The position numbers and the translations under genes are program-made. DNA of 64,000 bases from Micromonospora sp. WMMD1082 (GTDB lineage Bacteria; Actinomycetota; Actinomycetes; Mycobacteriales; Micromonosporaceae), in NCBI RefSeq assembly GCF_029626175.1, contig NZ_JARUBM010000002.1, positions 186,001 to 250,000 on the forward strand, read 5' to 3'. This document shows positions 32,324-39,370 of the stretch, one piece after another. Position 1 is the first letter of the stretch, and each line of letters begins with the position of its first letter. A model generated the notes under the pieces. It was given only the letters and a program-made list of their open reading frames with translations. It was not told where the DNA came from and ran no database searches.

Positions 32324-33253
32324 TCATCCCAGCACCCGCCGGGTCCGCTCGACGTCCTGGGCGATCTGGGCGACCAGCGGCTCGATCGAGTCGAAGCGGA
32401 CCTGCCCGCGCAGATGCGCCACGAAGTCCAGGGCGAGCCGCTCGCCGTACAGGTCGCCGTCGAAGTCCAGGGCGTACGCCTCGACCCGGCGCTCGCGGCC
32501 GGAGAAGGTCGGGTTGGTGCCGACCGACACGGCGGCGGCGAGTGGCTTCCGCTGCCCCCGGCGGATCATCCGGGCGGCGTAGACGCCGTCGGCGGGCACC
32601 GCGGCGTACCGGTGGCAGAGCAGGTTCGCGGTCGGGAAGCCCAGCTCACGCCCGCGCTGGTCGCCCCGGACGACCACACCCTCCAGCCGGTGCGGGCGGC
32701 CCAGCGCGGCGGTCGCCGCGGTCACGTCACCCGCGTCGACGCAGGAGCGGATGTACGTCGAGGAGAAGACCGTGCCGGCCTCGGCCACCAGCGGTGCGCC
32801 CTCGACGGAGAAGCCGAACGTGCGGCCGAGCCGTTCCAGCAGCGCCACGTCACCGGCGGCCCGGTGCCCGAACCGGAAGTTGTCGCCCACCACCACCAGC
32901 GCGGCGTGCAGGTGCTCGACCAGCACGTCGTGCACGAACGCCTCGGCCGGCAGCCGGGAGAACTCGGGCGTGAACGGCACCACGCAGAGCACGTCCACCC
33001 CGAGCGCCTCGATCAGCTCCGCCTTGCGGGCCGGCTCGGTGAGCACCGCCGGGTGGGAGCCGGGCCGGACCACCTCGGCCGGATGGGGATCGAAGGTCAC
33101 CACCACCGACCGCACGCCGAGTTCGCGGGCGCGGGCCACGGCGTGCCCGATCGTCGCCTGGTGCCCCTTGTGCACCCCGTCGAAGACGCCGATGGTGACG
33201 ACGGACCTCCCCCAGCCACCCGGCGCCGCGTCGTACCCCCGCCACCGCTGCAT
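32324..33253 (-). CDS. ribF: Bifunctional riboflavin kinase/FAD synthetase
   Basis: A 309-residue enzyme that phosphorylates riboflavin and adenylylates FMN. The N-terminal nucleotidyltransferase domain (about 1-180) has VVTIGVFDGVHKGHQATIGH (the GxHxGH-type site), GDNFRFGHRAAGD and SSTYIRSCVDAGDV; the C-terminal flavokinase domain (about 185-300) has GRELGFPTANL and VSVGTNPTFSG. It lies 46 bp downstream of truB on the minus strand, the usual truB-ribF-rpsO order. Confidence 0.97.
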   Translation of the reverse strand: MQRWRGYDAAPGGWGRSVVTIGVFDGVHKGHQATIGHAVARARELGVRSVVVTFDPHPAEVVRPGSHPAVLTEPARKAELIEALGVDVLCVVPFTPEFSRLPAEAFVHDVLVEHLHAALVVVGDNFRFGHRAAGDVALLERLGRTFGFSVEGAPLVAEAGTVFSSTYIRSCVDAGDVTAATAALGRPHRLEGVVVRGDQRGRELGFPTANLLCHRYAAVPADGVYAARMIRRGQRKPLAAAVSVGTNPTFSGRERRVEAYALDFDGDLYGERLALDFVAHLRGQVRFDSIEPLVAQIAQDVERTRRVLG

Positions 33254-33299
33254 GCTGCTCCTCCGCTGTCGTTCGTCCCGGCCGTCGGCGGTCGACGGC

Positions 33300-34184
33300 T
33301 CAGGCCGGTGCGAGCACGATCTCCGCGCGGGCCCGGCCGGCCCGCTCGCTGACGATAGCGATCAACCGACCGGCCGGATCGAAGACCGCGTACGGCCCGG
33401 CGAGGCCGACGGCGTCGAGCGGGCCGCCGTGGGAGAGCGTCGTCGCCTCCTCGGCGGTGGCGTCCCGGCGCGGGAAGAACCGGTCGGCCGCGACCGCGAG
33501 CGGCAGGCCCACCACGTCGGGCGCGCGGTCCGCCAACTCGTCGAGGGTGGCGGCCTCCGCCAGGGTGAAGCCGCCCACGGCCGTGCGTCGCAGCGCGGTC
33601 AGGTGGCCACCGACCGCCAGCGCCAGGCCCGCGTCGCGGGCGATCGCCCGGACGTACGTGCCGGTCGAACACGCGACGTCGACGTCGACGTCGAGCACGT
33701 CGGGCCGGTCACGGCGGATCGCCAGCACATCGAGCCGGGAGATGGTGACCCGCCGGGCCGGCAGGTCGACGCTCTCGCCCTTACGGACCCGCTTGTACGC
33801 CCGCTCTCCGTTGATCTTGATGGCGCTCACCGCACTCGGCACCTGGTCGATCTCCCCGGTCAGCGCGCTCAACGCCGCCCGGACCGCCTCGTCGGTGAGC
33901 GTCCCGGCGGGGGTGGTGGCGATCACATCACCCTCCGCGTCGTCGGTGACGGTGGACTGGCCGAGCCGGATGGTGGCGGTGTAGCTCTTGTCCGCGCCGA
34001 TCACGTACGTCAGCAGGCGGGTGGCCCGGCCCACGCCGATCACCAGGACCCCGGTGGCCATCGGGTCGAGCGTGCCCCCGTGCCCCACCCGGCGGGTCCG
34101 CGCCAGCCGGCGGATCCGCGCCACGACATCATGCGACGTCATGCCGCCCGGCTTGTCCACCACGATCAGACCGTCTGCGCTCAC
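33300..34184 (-). CDS. truB: tRNA pseudouridine(55) synthase TruB
   Basis: A 294-residue enzyme that makes pseudouridine 55 in the T-loop of tRNAs. The N terminus reads DGLIVVDKPGGMTSHDVVAR and the catalytic aspartate lies in VGHGGTLDPMATGVL; SAIKINGERAYKRVRKGE and STGTYVRAIARDAG are further TruB blocks, and a C-terminal PUA-like region ends the protein. The GTG at 34184 (MSADGLIVV) is preferred over the TTG at 34193. The divergent small membrane gene starts 145 bp away. Confidence 0.96.
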   Translation of the reverse strand: MSADGLIVVDKPGGMTSHDVVARIRRLARTRRVGHGGTLDPMATGVLVIGVGRATRLLTYVIGADKSYTATIRLGQSTVTDDAEGDVIATTPAGTLTDEAVRAALSALTGEIDQVPSAVSAIKINGERAYKRVRKGESVDLPARRVTISRLDVLAIRRDRPDVLDVDVDVACSTGTYVRAIARDAGLALAVGGHLTALRRTAVGGFTLAEAATLDELADRAPDVVGLPLAVAADRFFPRRDATAEEATTLSHGGPLDAVGLAGPYAVFDPAGRLIAIVSERAGRARAEIVLAPA

Positions 34185-34328
34185 GACGCGCAAGCCTGCC
34201 AGACCCCCTCGGCCGGACGAGCACCGGACGGCCGCCGAAAAACGGGATGTAGTCGGTGGTATCGCCCTGCGACGATGGAGGCATCGGCGGTGGTGAACGC
34301 CGTGTCAACAGACGACGGGGAGAACGCG

Positions 34329-34649
34329 ATGACCACGGACGGCGGCTCCGCCCGCGCGCGGCGGTCCGAGGAGCCGGTGCGCCTGCGCACGCCCGAGCAC
34401 CCGACCACGCTGCCCGACTGGATGCGCGACCCGCCGCCGGCGCGGCGCACCCTGGGCACCCGGCTCACCGAGAGCGTCGCCGCGTTGCCCGGGGCCGGGG
34501 CGGTCCGGCGCCGCTGGTGGGCCTGGCAGGGGCGAGAGCGCCTGCACCAGCGCTACCCGAACACCGTCAAGATCGTCGCCATGGCCGTCTCCTTCGTGGT
34601 GAGCCTGGCCCTGGTGCTCTTCGCCTACGCGCTCTACGGCCAGCGCTGA
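34329..34649 (+). CDS. Small single-pass membrane protein
   Basis: A 106-residue protein with a charged, proline/arginine-rich N-terminal 75 residues (RLRTPEHPTTLPDWMRDPPP, RRWWAWQGRERLHQRYPN) and one C-terminal membrane helix (VKIVAMAVSFVVSLALVLFA). The ATG at 34329 has GGGGAG upstream; ATG/GTG codons at 34275-34311 are possible longer starts. It is divergent from truB, and its stop codon directly abuts that of the convergent MATE gene. Function is unknown. Confidence 0.65.
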   Translation: MTTDGGSARARRSEEPVRLRTPEHPTTLPDWMRDPPPARRTLGTRLTESVAALPGAGAVRRRWWAWQGRERLHQRYPNTVKIVAMAVSFVVSLALVLFAYALYGQR

Positions 34650-36002
34650 TCACGCGGCGGTGCTACCGGCACGGCGTTCGGTCCGGACCGCACCGGTCAC
34701 CGCCCAGGCACCGGTCCGCAGCCGCAGCAGCAGCCCGACCAGACGGATCACCACGAACAGCATCAGACCGGCCCAGATGCCGCCGAGGCCGAGACCGAGG
34801 GCGTGCGCGAGCCAGATGGCCGGCAGGAAACCGCCCAGCGCGCCGACCACGGTGAGATTGCGCAGGTAGCGGATGTCGCCCGCGCCGATCAGCACACCGT
34901 CGAGGGCGAACACCACCCCGGCCAGGGGCAGCATCGCGGCGAACCACGGCCACGCCACCAGCGCCTGCTCGTGTACCGCGGGGTCGGAGCTGAACCAGGT
35001 CGGCACGATGCCGGCACCCGCCGCCGCGAGCACGGCGAACGCCGTACCGCAGACCGCGCCGAGCCGGCCGATCCGCCGGGCCAGCGCGCGGGCCGCCGCG
35101 TCGTCACCGGCGCCCAGCGCCGCCCCGACGAGCGCCTGCGCGGCGATGGCCAGCGCGTCGAGCACCAGCGCCGCGAAGAACCACAGCTGTACGGCGATCT
35201 GGTGGGCACCGACCGTGGCGGCACCGAACCGGGCGGCCACCGCCGTGGCGGACAGGAAACTGGCCTGGAAGGCCACTCCCCGGATCAGCAGATCGCGGCT
35301 GAGCACCAGTTGCTGACCGATGACGCGGGGGCGGGGGCGCAGCGCCGCCCGCTCGGCCACCAGCGCGGCGGCGAAGAGGACGCCGGAGAGGGTCTGCGCG
35401 ATCACGTTCGCCACCGCCGAGCCGATCAGCCCCATGCCCAGCGGGTAGACCAGCACCGGGCAGAGCACGGCGGAAAGCAGGTTGGGGCCGACGACGAAGG
35501 CCAGCGGCCGGCGGGTGTCCTGCACGCCCCGCAGCCAGCCGTTCCCGGCGGCGGCGAGCAGCAGCCCGGGGGCGCCGAACGCGGCGATCCGCAACCACTC
35601 ACCGGCGGCGACCGCCACCTCGCCGCCACCGGCCAGCGCGCCGGCCAGGGCGCCACCACCGAGCTGCATGCCGACGACGACCAGCAGCCCCGCGCCAAGG
35701 GCCGACCAGGATGCCTGGACGCCCTCGGCCACCGCGGCGGCACGATCCCCGGCGCCGAAGTGCCGGGCGGCCCGACCGGTCGTGCCGTACGCGACCACGG
35801 TGCCCAGCCACGCCGTGAGGGTCATCACCGTCCCGCCGACCGCCACCGCCGCCAGCGGAACCCGGCCCAGATGACCGACGACCGCGGTGTCGACGAGGAC
35901 GTAGAGGGGCTCGGCGGCGAGCACCACGAGGGCGGGCAGGGCGAGCGCGGCGATCCGGCGCGGCGACGCGACCCGGTCGTTGGCGATGGTGGACTGGCTC
36001 AT
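34650..36002 (-). CDS. MATE family efflux transporter (DinF-like)
   Basis: A 450-residue 12-helix transporter of the multidrug and toxin extrusion family. The helix 1 block LALPALVVLAAEPLYVLVDT and VVGHLGRVPLAAVAVGGTVM is typical of DinF-type proteins; helix 7 carries FQASFLSATAVAARFGAATV. These are Na+ or H+-coupled antiporters of organic cations. An equivalent dinF gene follows nrnA in M. tuberculosis (Rv2836c), which fits its place here. ATG 36002 (MSQSTIAND) is chosen; a GTG at 36020 would add six residues. Confidence 0.9.
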   Translation of the reverse strand: MSQSTIANDRVASPRRIAALALPALVVLAAEPLYVLVDTAVVGHLGRVPLAAVAVGGTVMTLTAWLGTVVAYGTTGRAARHFGAGDRAAAVAEGVQASWSALGAGLLVVVGMQLGGGALAGALAGGGEVAVAAGEWLRIAAFGAPGLLLAAAGNGWLRGVQDTRRPLAFVVGPNLLSAVLCPVLVYPLGMGLIGSAVANVIAQTLSGVLFAAALVAERAALRPRPRVIGQQLVLSRDLLIRGVAFQASFLSATAVAARFGAATVGAHQIAVQLWFFAALVLDALAIAAQALVGAALGAGDDAAARALARRIGRLGAVCGTAFAVLAAAGAGIVPTWFSSDPAVHEQALVAWPWFAAMLPLAGVVFALDGVLIGAGDIRYLRNLTVVGALGGFLPAIWLAHALGLGLGGIWAGLMLFVVIRLVGLLLRLRTGAWAVTGAVRTERRAGSTAA

Positions 36003-36136
36003 CGCCGCCGATCGTGGCACGGGAAGAGTAAGGGGAGCAAGCCGGTGCGCTGCTTACCGCACCGGGAGCGTCACTCGCCGGGCCGGCGAGCCGCCGCTAC
36101 GCGGTCGGTGGCGCGGAGGTCGGGGAGGGGCGGAGG

Positions 36137-36178
36137 GGCGGTGACGCCGTACGCGCGGGACGGCTCGACGTCACCGCC
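36137..36178 (-). terminator. Hairpin after the 29-residue ORF
   Basis: GGCGGTGACG (36137-36146) pairs with CGTCACCGCC (36169-36178); within the loop GCCGT (36147-36151) can pair with ACGGC. It starts 12 bases beyond the stop codon at 36191 on the minus strand. Confidence 0.55.
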
Positions 36179-36190
36179 GGTCGCGTACGG

Positions 36191-36280
36191 TCACTGACGG
36201 GTGTCCATGGAGGTCTGCAGGGCGCGGCGGGCCTGCTCACGGGCCTCGTCGGTGGTCTCGGGCTTGGGCTTGGCGGGCAT
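36191..36280 (-). CDS. Very small basic/hydrophilic protein (29 residues)
   Basis: A short ORF, MPAKPKPETTDEAREQARRA followed by LQTSMDTRQ, with a good ribosome binding site (GGAAGGGG about 7 bases before the ATG at 36280) and a hairpin terminator directly after it. The composition is that of a soluble amphipathic helix. It lies alone between the MATE gene and the DUF6186-like gene, with 268 bp of non-coding sequence upstream. No function is recognised; the case for a real gene rests on the flanking signals. Confidence 0.5.
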   Translation of the reverse strand: MPAKPKPETTDEAREQARRALQTSMDTRQ

Positions 36281-36548
36281 GGTGGACCCCTTCCAGGGCG
36301 CGCGCCACCGGGCGCGACGGCGCGTCACGGGCGGTGCTACGACAGCCGCCCGGGAAACCGGCTCCGGGGTCACCGGAACGGCGGGTGGGCGGCGTGGTGG
36401 CCCGGGTCGGTCGACCCTGGAGAGAGGCGAGACCGGGTATGGCTCCGCCCCCTGACCTGCGCCAAAGCGGCGCCGACCGTTTCCCAAGTTATCGTTCAGG
36501 TCCACATCGTGCGCGCTGTTCCCGGCATCTGGACCAGTCGGCTCCCCG

Positions 36549-36761
36549 TCACCGGGCCAGGAAGTGCCAGCCGATCCACCACCAGAAGCCGAACAGACCG
36601 ATCCGGCCCACCGGCACCGGGCCCACCTCGTACCGCATGATGTAGGCGCAGACCTCACCGAGGGTCGGTATGCGCGACCCCTCCCGCCGGGCCAGCCACT
36701 CGACCAGCCCGAGCAGCGCCAACCCGACCAGGAACCCGCCGATCGCCAGTGCCCGCATCAT
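36549..36761 (-). CDS. Small two-helix membrane protein (DUF6186-like)
   Basis: A 70-residue membrane protein: helix at about 3-23 (ALAIGGFLVGLALLGLVEWL), a charged turn ARREGSRIPTLGEV, a conserved-looking stretch and a second helix ending in GLFGFWWWIGWHFLAR. Its start (two ATGs at 36761/36758) overlaps the stop of the upstream gene, so it is translationally coupled. The sequence resembles the small actinobacterial DUF6186 family from memory; function is unknown. Confidence 0.65.
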   Translation of the reverse strand: MMRALAIGGFLVGLALLGLVEWLARREGSRIPTLGEVCAYIMRYEVGPVPVGRIGLFGFWWWIGWHFLAR

Positions 36762-37168
36762 CGACGCACCAGCCCCCAGAACGCCGACAGCCACACCAAC
36801 CAGCCCGCGGAGCGGACCAGCCGGTCCTCCAGCAGCGGATCGGCCAGCAGGGAGAAGGTGGGGAAATCGTCGCCGGCCGCCGCGAAGAAGGTGGCACCCT
36901 CGAAGATCCCGAAGACCACCACCGGCAGCGTCCACCAGACCGCGCCGGATCCCAACCGCTGTGGCGCCGGACGGCGCGGCACCCGGTTGCTCAGACCGAG
37001 CCAGATCAGCACCCCGCCGGCACCGAAGACGTAGACGTTGGCCTCGGTCGAGAAGGACGGGAAACGACCTCCGACCAGTGAGAGGGCGACGAGGACCGGT
37101 ACGCAGACGACCGGCCGCTCCCAGGTGCGAGGGGCCTCGACGGCGAGATCGTGGGGCTGCTCCATCAT
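36758..37168 (-). CDS. Membrane protein of unknown function
   Basis: A 136-residue protein with a short hydrophilic N terminus and four hydrophobic segments (PVVCVPVLVALSLVGGRF, ANVYVFGAGGVLIWLGLS, GSGAVWWTLPVVVFGIFEGA, AGWLVWLSAFWGLV). GGGGAG lies 6 bases before the first of two adjacent ATGs at 37168. It is 62 bp after nrnA's stop on the same strand? No: nrnA ends at 37231 upstream, so this gene follows nrnA by 62 bp. The downstream small membrane gene is overlapped. No function is recognised; the pair probably forms one membrane unit. Confidence 0.7.
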   Translation of the reverse strand: MMEQPHDLAVEAPRTWERPVVCVPVLVALSLVGGRFPSFSTEANVYVFGAGGVLIWLGLSNRVPRRPAPQRLGSGAVWWTLPVVVFGIFEGATFFAAAGDDFPTFSLLADPLLEDRLVRSAGWLVWLSAFWGLVRR

Positions 37169-37230
37169 CCGATTCTCCCCGCCCTGTCCAGCCACCGAAA
37201 CGTCGACTCCCCCGGAGCCGACCCTGAAAG

Positions 37231-38343
37231 TCACCCCTGCTGGTCGACGCCGCCCCGGCGGACGCCCGCCCGCAGCTGCGCCCGGATCCGCTCGACCACC
37301 TCGTCGACCGTGCCACGGCTGGTGAAGCCGGCCGCGAGCCGGTGCCCACCGCCGCCCAGCGCGACCGCCACCCGGCTGACATCCGTCGCGCCCTTGCTGC
37401 GCAGGGAGACCGCCCACACGCCCGGCGCGGTCTGCTTGACCACGCAGCTCACGTCGGCCTCGGCGGTGCAGCGCACCGGGTCGATCAGGGCCTCCAGCAC
37501 GTACGGCCGCTGCTCGTGCCGGGCCAGGTCGTCCAGGGTCGCGTACGTCCAGACCAGGCCGTGTCCGGCGGCCGCGTCGGGCTCCAGCCGGGCCCGCCCG
37601 AGCACCTCGCCGAAGAGCCGCACCGCGCCGAACGGCCGGGTGTCGAAGACCCGCCGGGAGATGTCACCCGGACGGATCCCGGTGGCCAGCAGGCGGGCCG
37701 CCATCTCGTGCACCGCCGGGGTGGTCGCGTCGAACCGGAACGAACCGGTGTCGGTGCTCAGCGCCACGTAGAGGCACTCGGCGATGCCGGCGTCCAGCGG
37801 CACACCGAGCCGGTCCAGCAGCTGCTCGGCGACCACCGACGTCGCCGCCGCGGCCGGGTCGACCAGGTTCACGTCGCCGAAGCCGGCGTTGGAGGCGTGG
37901 TGGTCGAGCACCAGCGCGGTGCCCGAACCGGTCAGCCGGTCGGCTAGTTCGCCCAGCCGCGAGTCACTCGCCGCGTCGAAGCAGATGACCAGGTCCGGCT
38001 GCGGGTCGGCGTCCTCCGCCGGCACCAGTAGCTCCAGGCCGGGCAGGCCACGCAGCGGTTCGGGCACCTCCGGCGGGCCGGGGAAGGTCGCCTGCAACCG
38101 GCGTACGCCGAGCCGCCGCAGGCCGAGCGCGAAGCCGAGCATGCTGCCCAGCGCGTCGCCGTCCGGGTTGACGTGGCAGATCAGCAGCACCCGGCCGTCG
38201 GCGGGCAGCTGCCGCACCGCCGCCACCGCGGCGGCCCAGTCGGCCTCGGTCGGCCCGACCGGCTCACCAGCCCGGGCCGGGCCGGACTGGTGAGGTGTGG
38301 CGGGATCCCTCTCGGTCAGGGCACCGCCGGAGGGTGTGGTCAC
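37231..38343 (-). CDS. nrnA: Bifunctional oligoribonuclease/PAP phosphatase NrnA (DHH family)
   Basis: A 370-residue DHH/DHHA1 phosphoesterase that degrades nano-RNAs and may hydrolyse pAp or c-di-AMP-derived linear products. Motifs: HVNPDGDALGSMLG (DxD metal site), CFDAASDSRLG, the DHH motif in LVLDHHASNAGFGD, and the DHHA1 GGGGHRLAAGF near the C terminus. Its GTG start overlaps the rbfA stop codon (GTGA). The rbfA-nrnA order is that of Rv2838c-Rv2837c. Confidence 0.95.
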   Translation of the reverse strand: MTTPSGGALTERDPATPHQSGPARAGEPVGPTEADWAAAVAAVRQLPADGRVLLICHVNPDGDALGSMLGFALGLRRLGVRRLQATFPGPPEVPEPLRGLPGLELLVPAEDADPQPDLVICFDAASDSRLGELADRLTGSGTALVLDHHASNAGFGDVNLVDPAAAATSVVAEQLLDRLGVPLDAGIAECLYVALSTDTGSFRFDATTPAVHEMAARLLATGIRPGDISRRVFDTRPFGAVRLFGEVLGRARLEPDAAAGHGLVWTYATLDDLARHEQRPYVLEALIDPVRCTAEADVSCVVKQTAPGVWAVSLRSKGATDVSRVAVALGGGGHRLAAGFTSRGTVDEVVERIRAQLRAGVRRGGVDQQG

Positions 38344-38843
38344 CGCCCGTCCCCGCCCCGGGAATCGGTCGCGCCCTCGTTCCCGCCGGCGTCGTCCTCG
38401 GTCTCGTCGTCGCCCTCGGTCTCGTCCTCGTCGAGGCGGTACGGCTGCGCCTCGCCGGCGTACTCGGCCTTGGCCGCGAGGCGTTGCACCTCGGCGTCGG
38501 CGTTACGGGCCGCCGCGAGCAGGTCGTCGATGTGCTTGACCTGATCCTGCACGTCGTCCAGGACGAAGGTCAGGGTCGGCGAGTGTCGCAGCCCGAGGGC
38601 CTTGCCGACGGTGCTGCGCAGCATGCCCTTGGCGCTGTCCAGCGCGGCGGCGGTACCCGCCTGGGCCGCCGCGTCACCGAGCACGGTGTAGAAGACCGTG
38701 GCGTCGCGCAGATCGGCGGTTATCCGGGCGTCGGTGATGGTGATCATGCCGAGCCGGGGGTCCTTGATCTGGCTCCGCACCACCGACGCGACCAGTTCAC
38801 GCACCCGCTCCGCGTGCCGGCGTACCTTGGCCGGATCCGTCAT
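38340..38843 (-). CDS. rbfA: Ribosome-binding factor A
   Basis: A 167-residue 30S maturation factor with a KH-like fold: DPAKVRRHAERVRELVASVV, KDPRLGMITITDARITADLR, HSPTLTFVLDDV. The C-terminal 45 residues are an acidic tail (DEDETEGDDETEDDAGGNEG). The ATG at 38843 is chosen because GGAGGTGGCGGAG precedes it. It belongs to the nusA-infB-rbfA group but is separated from DUF503 by a 142-bp gap with a large palindrome, and is coupled to nrnA. Confidence 0.95.
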   Translation of the reverse strand: MTDPAKVRRHAERVRELVASVVRSQIKDPRLGMITITDARITADLRDATVFYTVLGDAAAQAGTAAALDSAKGMLRSTVGKALGLRHSPTLTFVLDDVQDQVKHIDDLLAAARNADAEVQRLAAKAEYAGEAQPYRLDEDETEGDDETEDDAGGNEGATDSRGGDGR

Positions 38844-38875
38844 CTCCGCCACCTCCACGGCGTCCCGCTACCGGT

Positions 38876-38909
38876 CGGGCTCCGGTGACGCCGGCGTCAC
38901 CGGAGCCCG
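38876..38909. repeat. Perfect 34-bp palindrome between DUF503 and rbfA
   Basis: CGGGCTCCGGTGACGCC (38876-38892) is followed immediately by its reverse complement GGCGTCACCGGAGCCCG (38893-38909). As RNA it can fold into a hairpin with the central bases as loop. It lies 76 bp beyond the DUF503 stop codon and 33 bp before the rbfA start, so it is either a terminator/attenuator or a regulator site controlling rbfA-nrnA. Confidence 0.65.
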
Positions 38910-38985
38910 GGCCGACCCCAACACCTCGAACCCTACCCGCGCCCCCACCCCGACGTGCGGGGCGGCAGGTGGCGCCGCCGACCGG

Positions 38986-39279
38986 TCAGTCGTCGTCGCC
39001 GTGCAGCTGGCGGCGCACGGAGAGCAGTTCGGCCTCTGGCCGACCGGCCACCAGGCGCTCGCACGCGTCGAGCACCTCGCGGGCGTGCGCCGCCTCGGCC
39101 GCCACGACGGCCACTCCTATCTCCGCTCGCCCGTGCAGGTCGAGCGCCCCCACCTCGGCGACCGACACCTCGAGGCGGCGCAGCGCCGCGACGATCGGCC
39201 GGACGTATGACCTCTTGGCCTTCAGCGACCGGGAGTCCCCCGGCAGCAGCAGGTCGAATACTGCGGTTGCGGTGTACAT
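38986..39279 (-). CDS. DUF503 (YlxP-like) family protein
   Basis: A 97-residue protein of the DUF503/YlxP family, small ferredoxin-like-fold proteins normally encoded between infB and rbfA. MYTATAVFDLLLPGDSRSLK and KAKRSYVRPIVAALRRLEVS are the family start. Some work links YlxP to ribosome biogenesis, consistent with the infB/rbfA neighbourhood, but the exact role is unsettled. ATG at 39279; a 91-bp gap containing a strong hairpin separates it from infB. Confidence 0.92.
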   Translation of the reverse strand: MYTATAVFDLLLPGDSRSLKAKRSYVRPIVAALRRLEVSVAEVGALDLHGRAEIGVAVVAAEAAHAREVLDACERLVAGRPEAELLSVRRQLHGDDD

Positions 39280-39312
39280 CGTCTGCGGACACTACCCGCA
39301 CCCCACCCCACA

Positions 39313-39354
39313 TGATCAAGGGGTTTACGCCGAGCGGCGTAAACCCCTTGATCA
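39313..39354 (-). terminator. 19-bp perfect hairpin downstream of infB
   Basis: TGATCAAGGGGTTTACGCC (39313-39331), loop GAGC, then GGCGTAAACCCCTTGATCA (39336-39354). The stem is perfect and less GC-rich than its surroundings, and lies 16 bases after the infB stop codon on the minus strand. It can act as the infB terminator; its length and composition also fit a dispersed palindromic repeat. Confidence 0.7.
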
Positions 39355-39370
39355 GTGCGTCACCGCAGGA

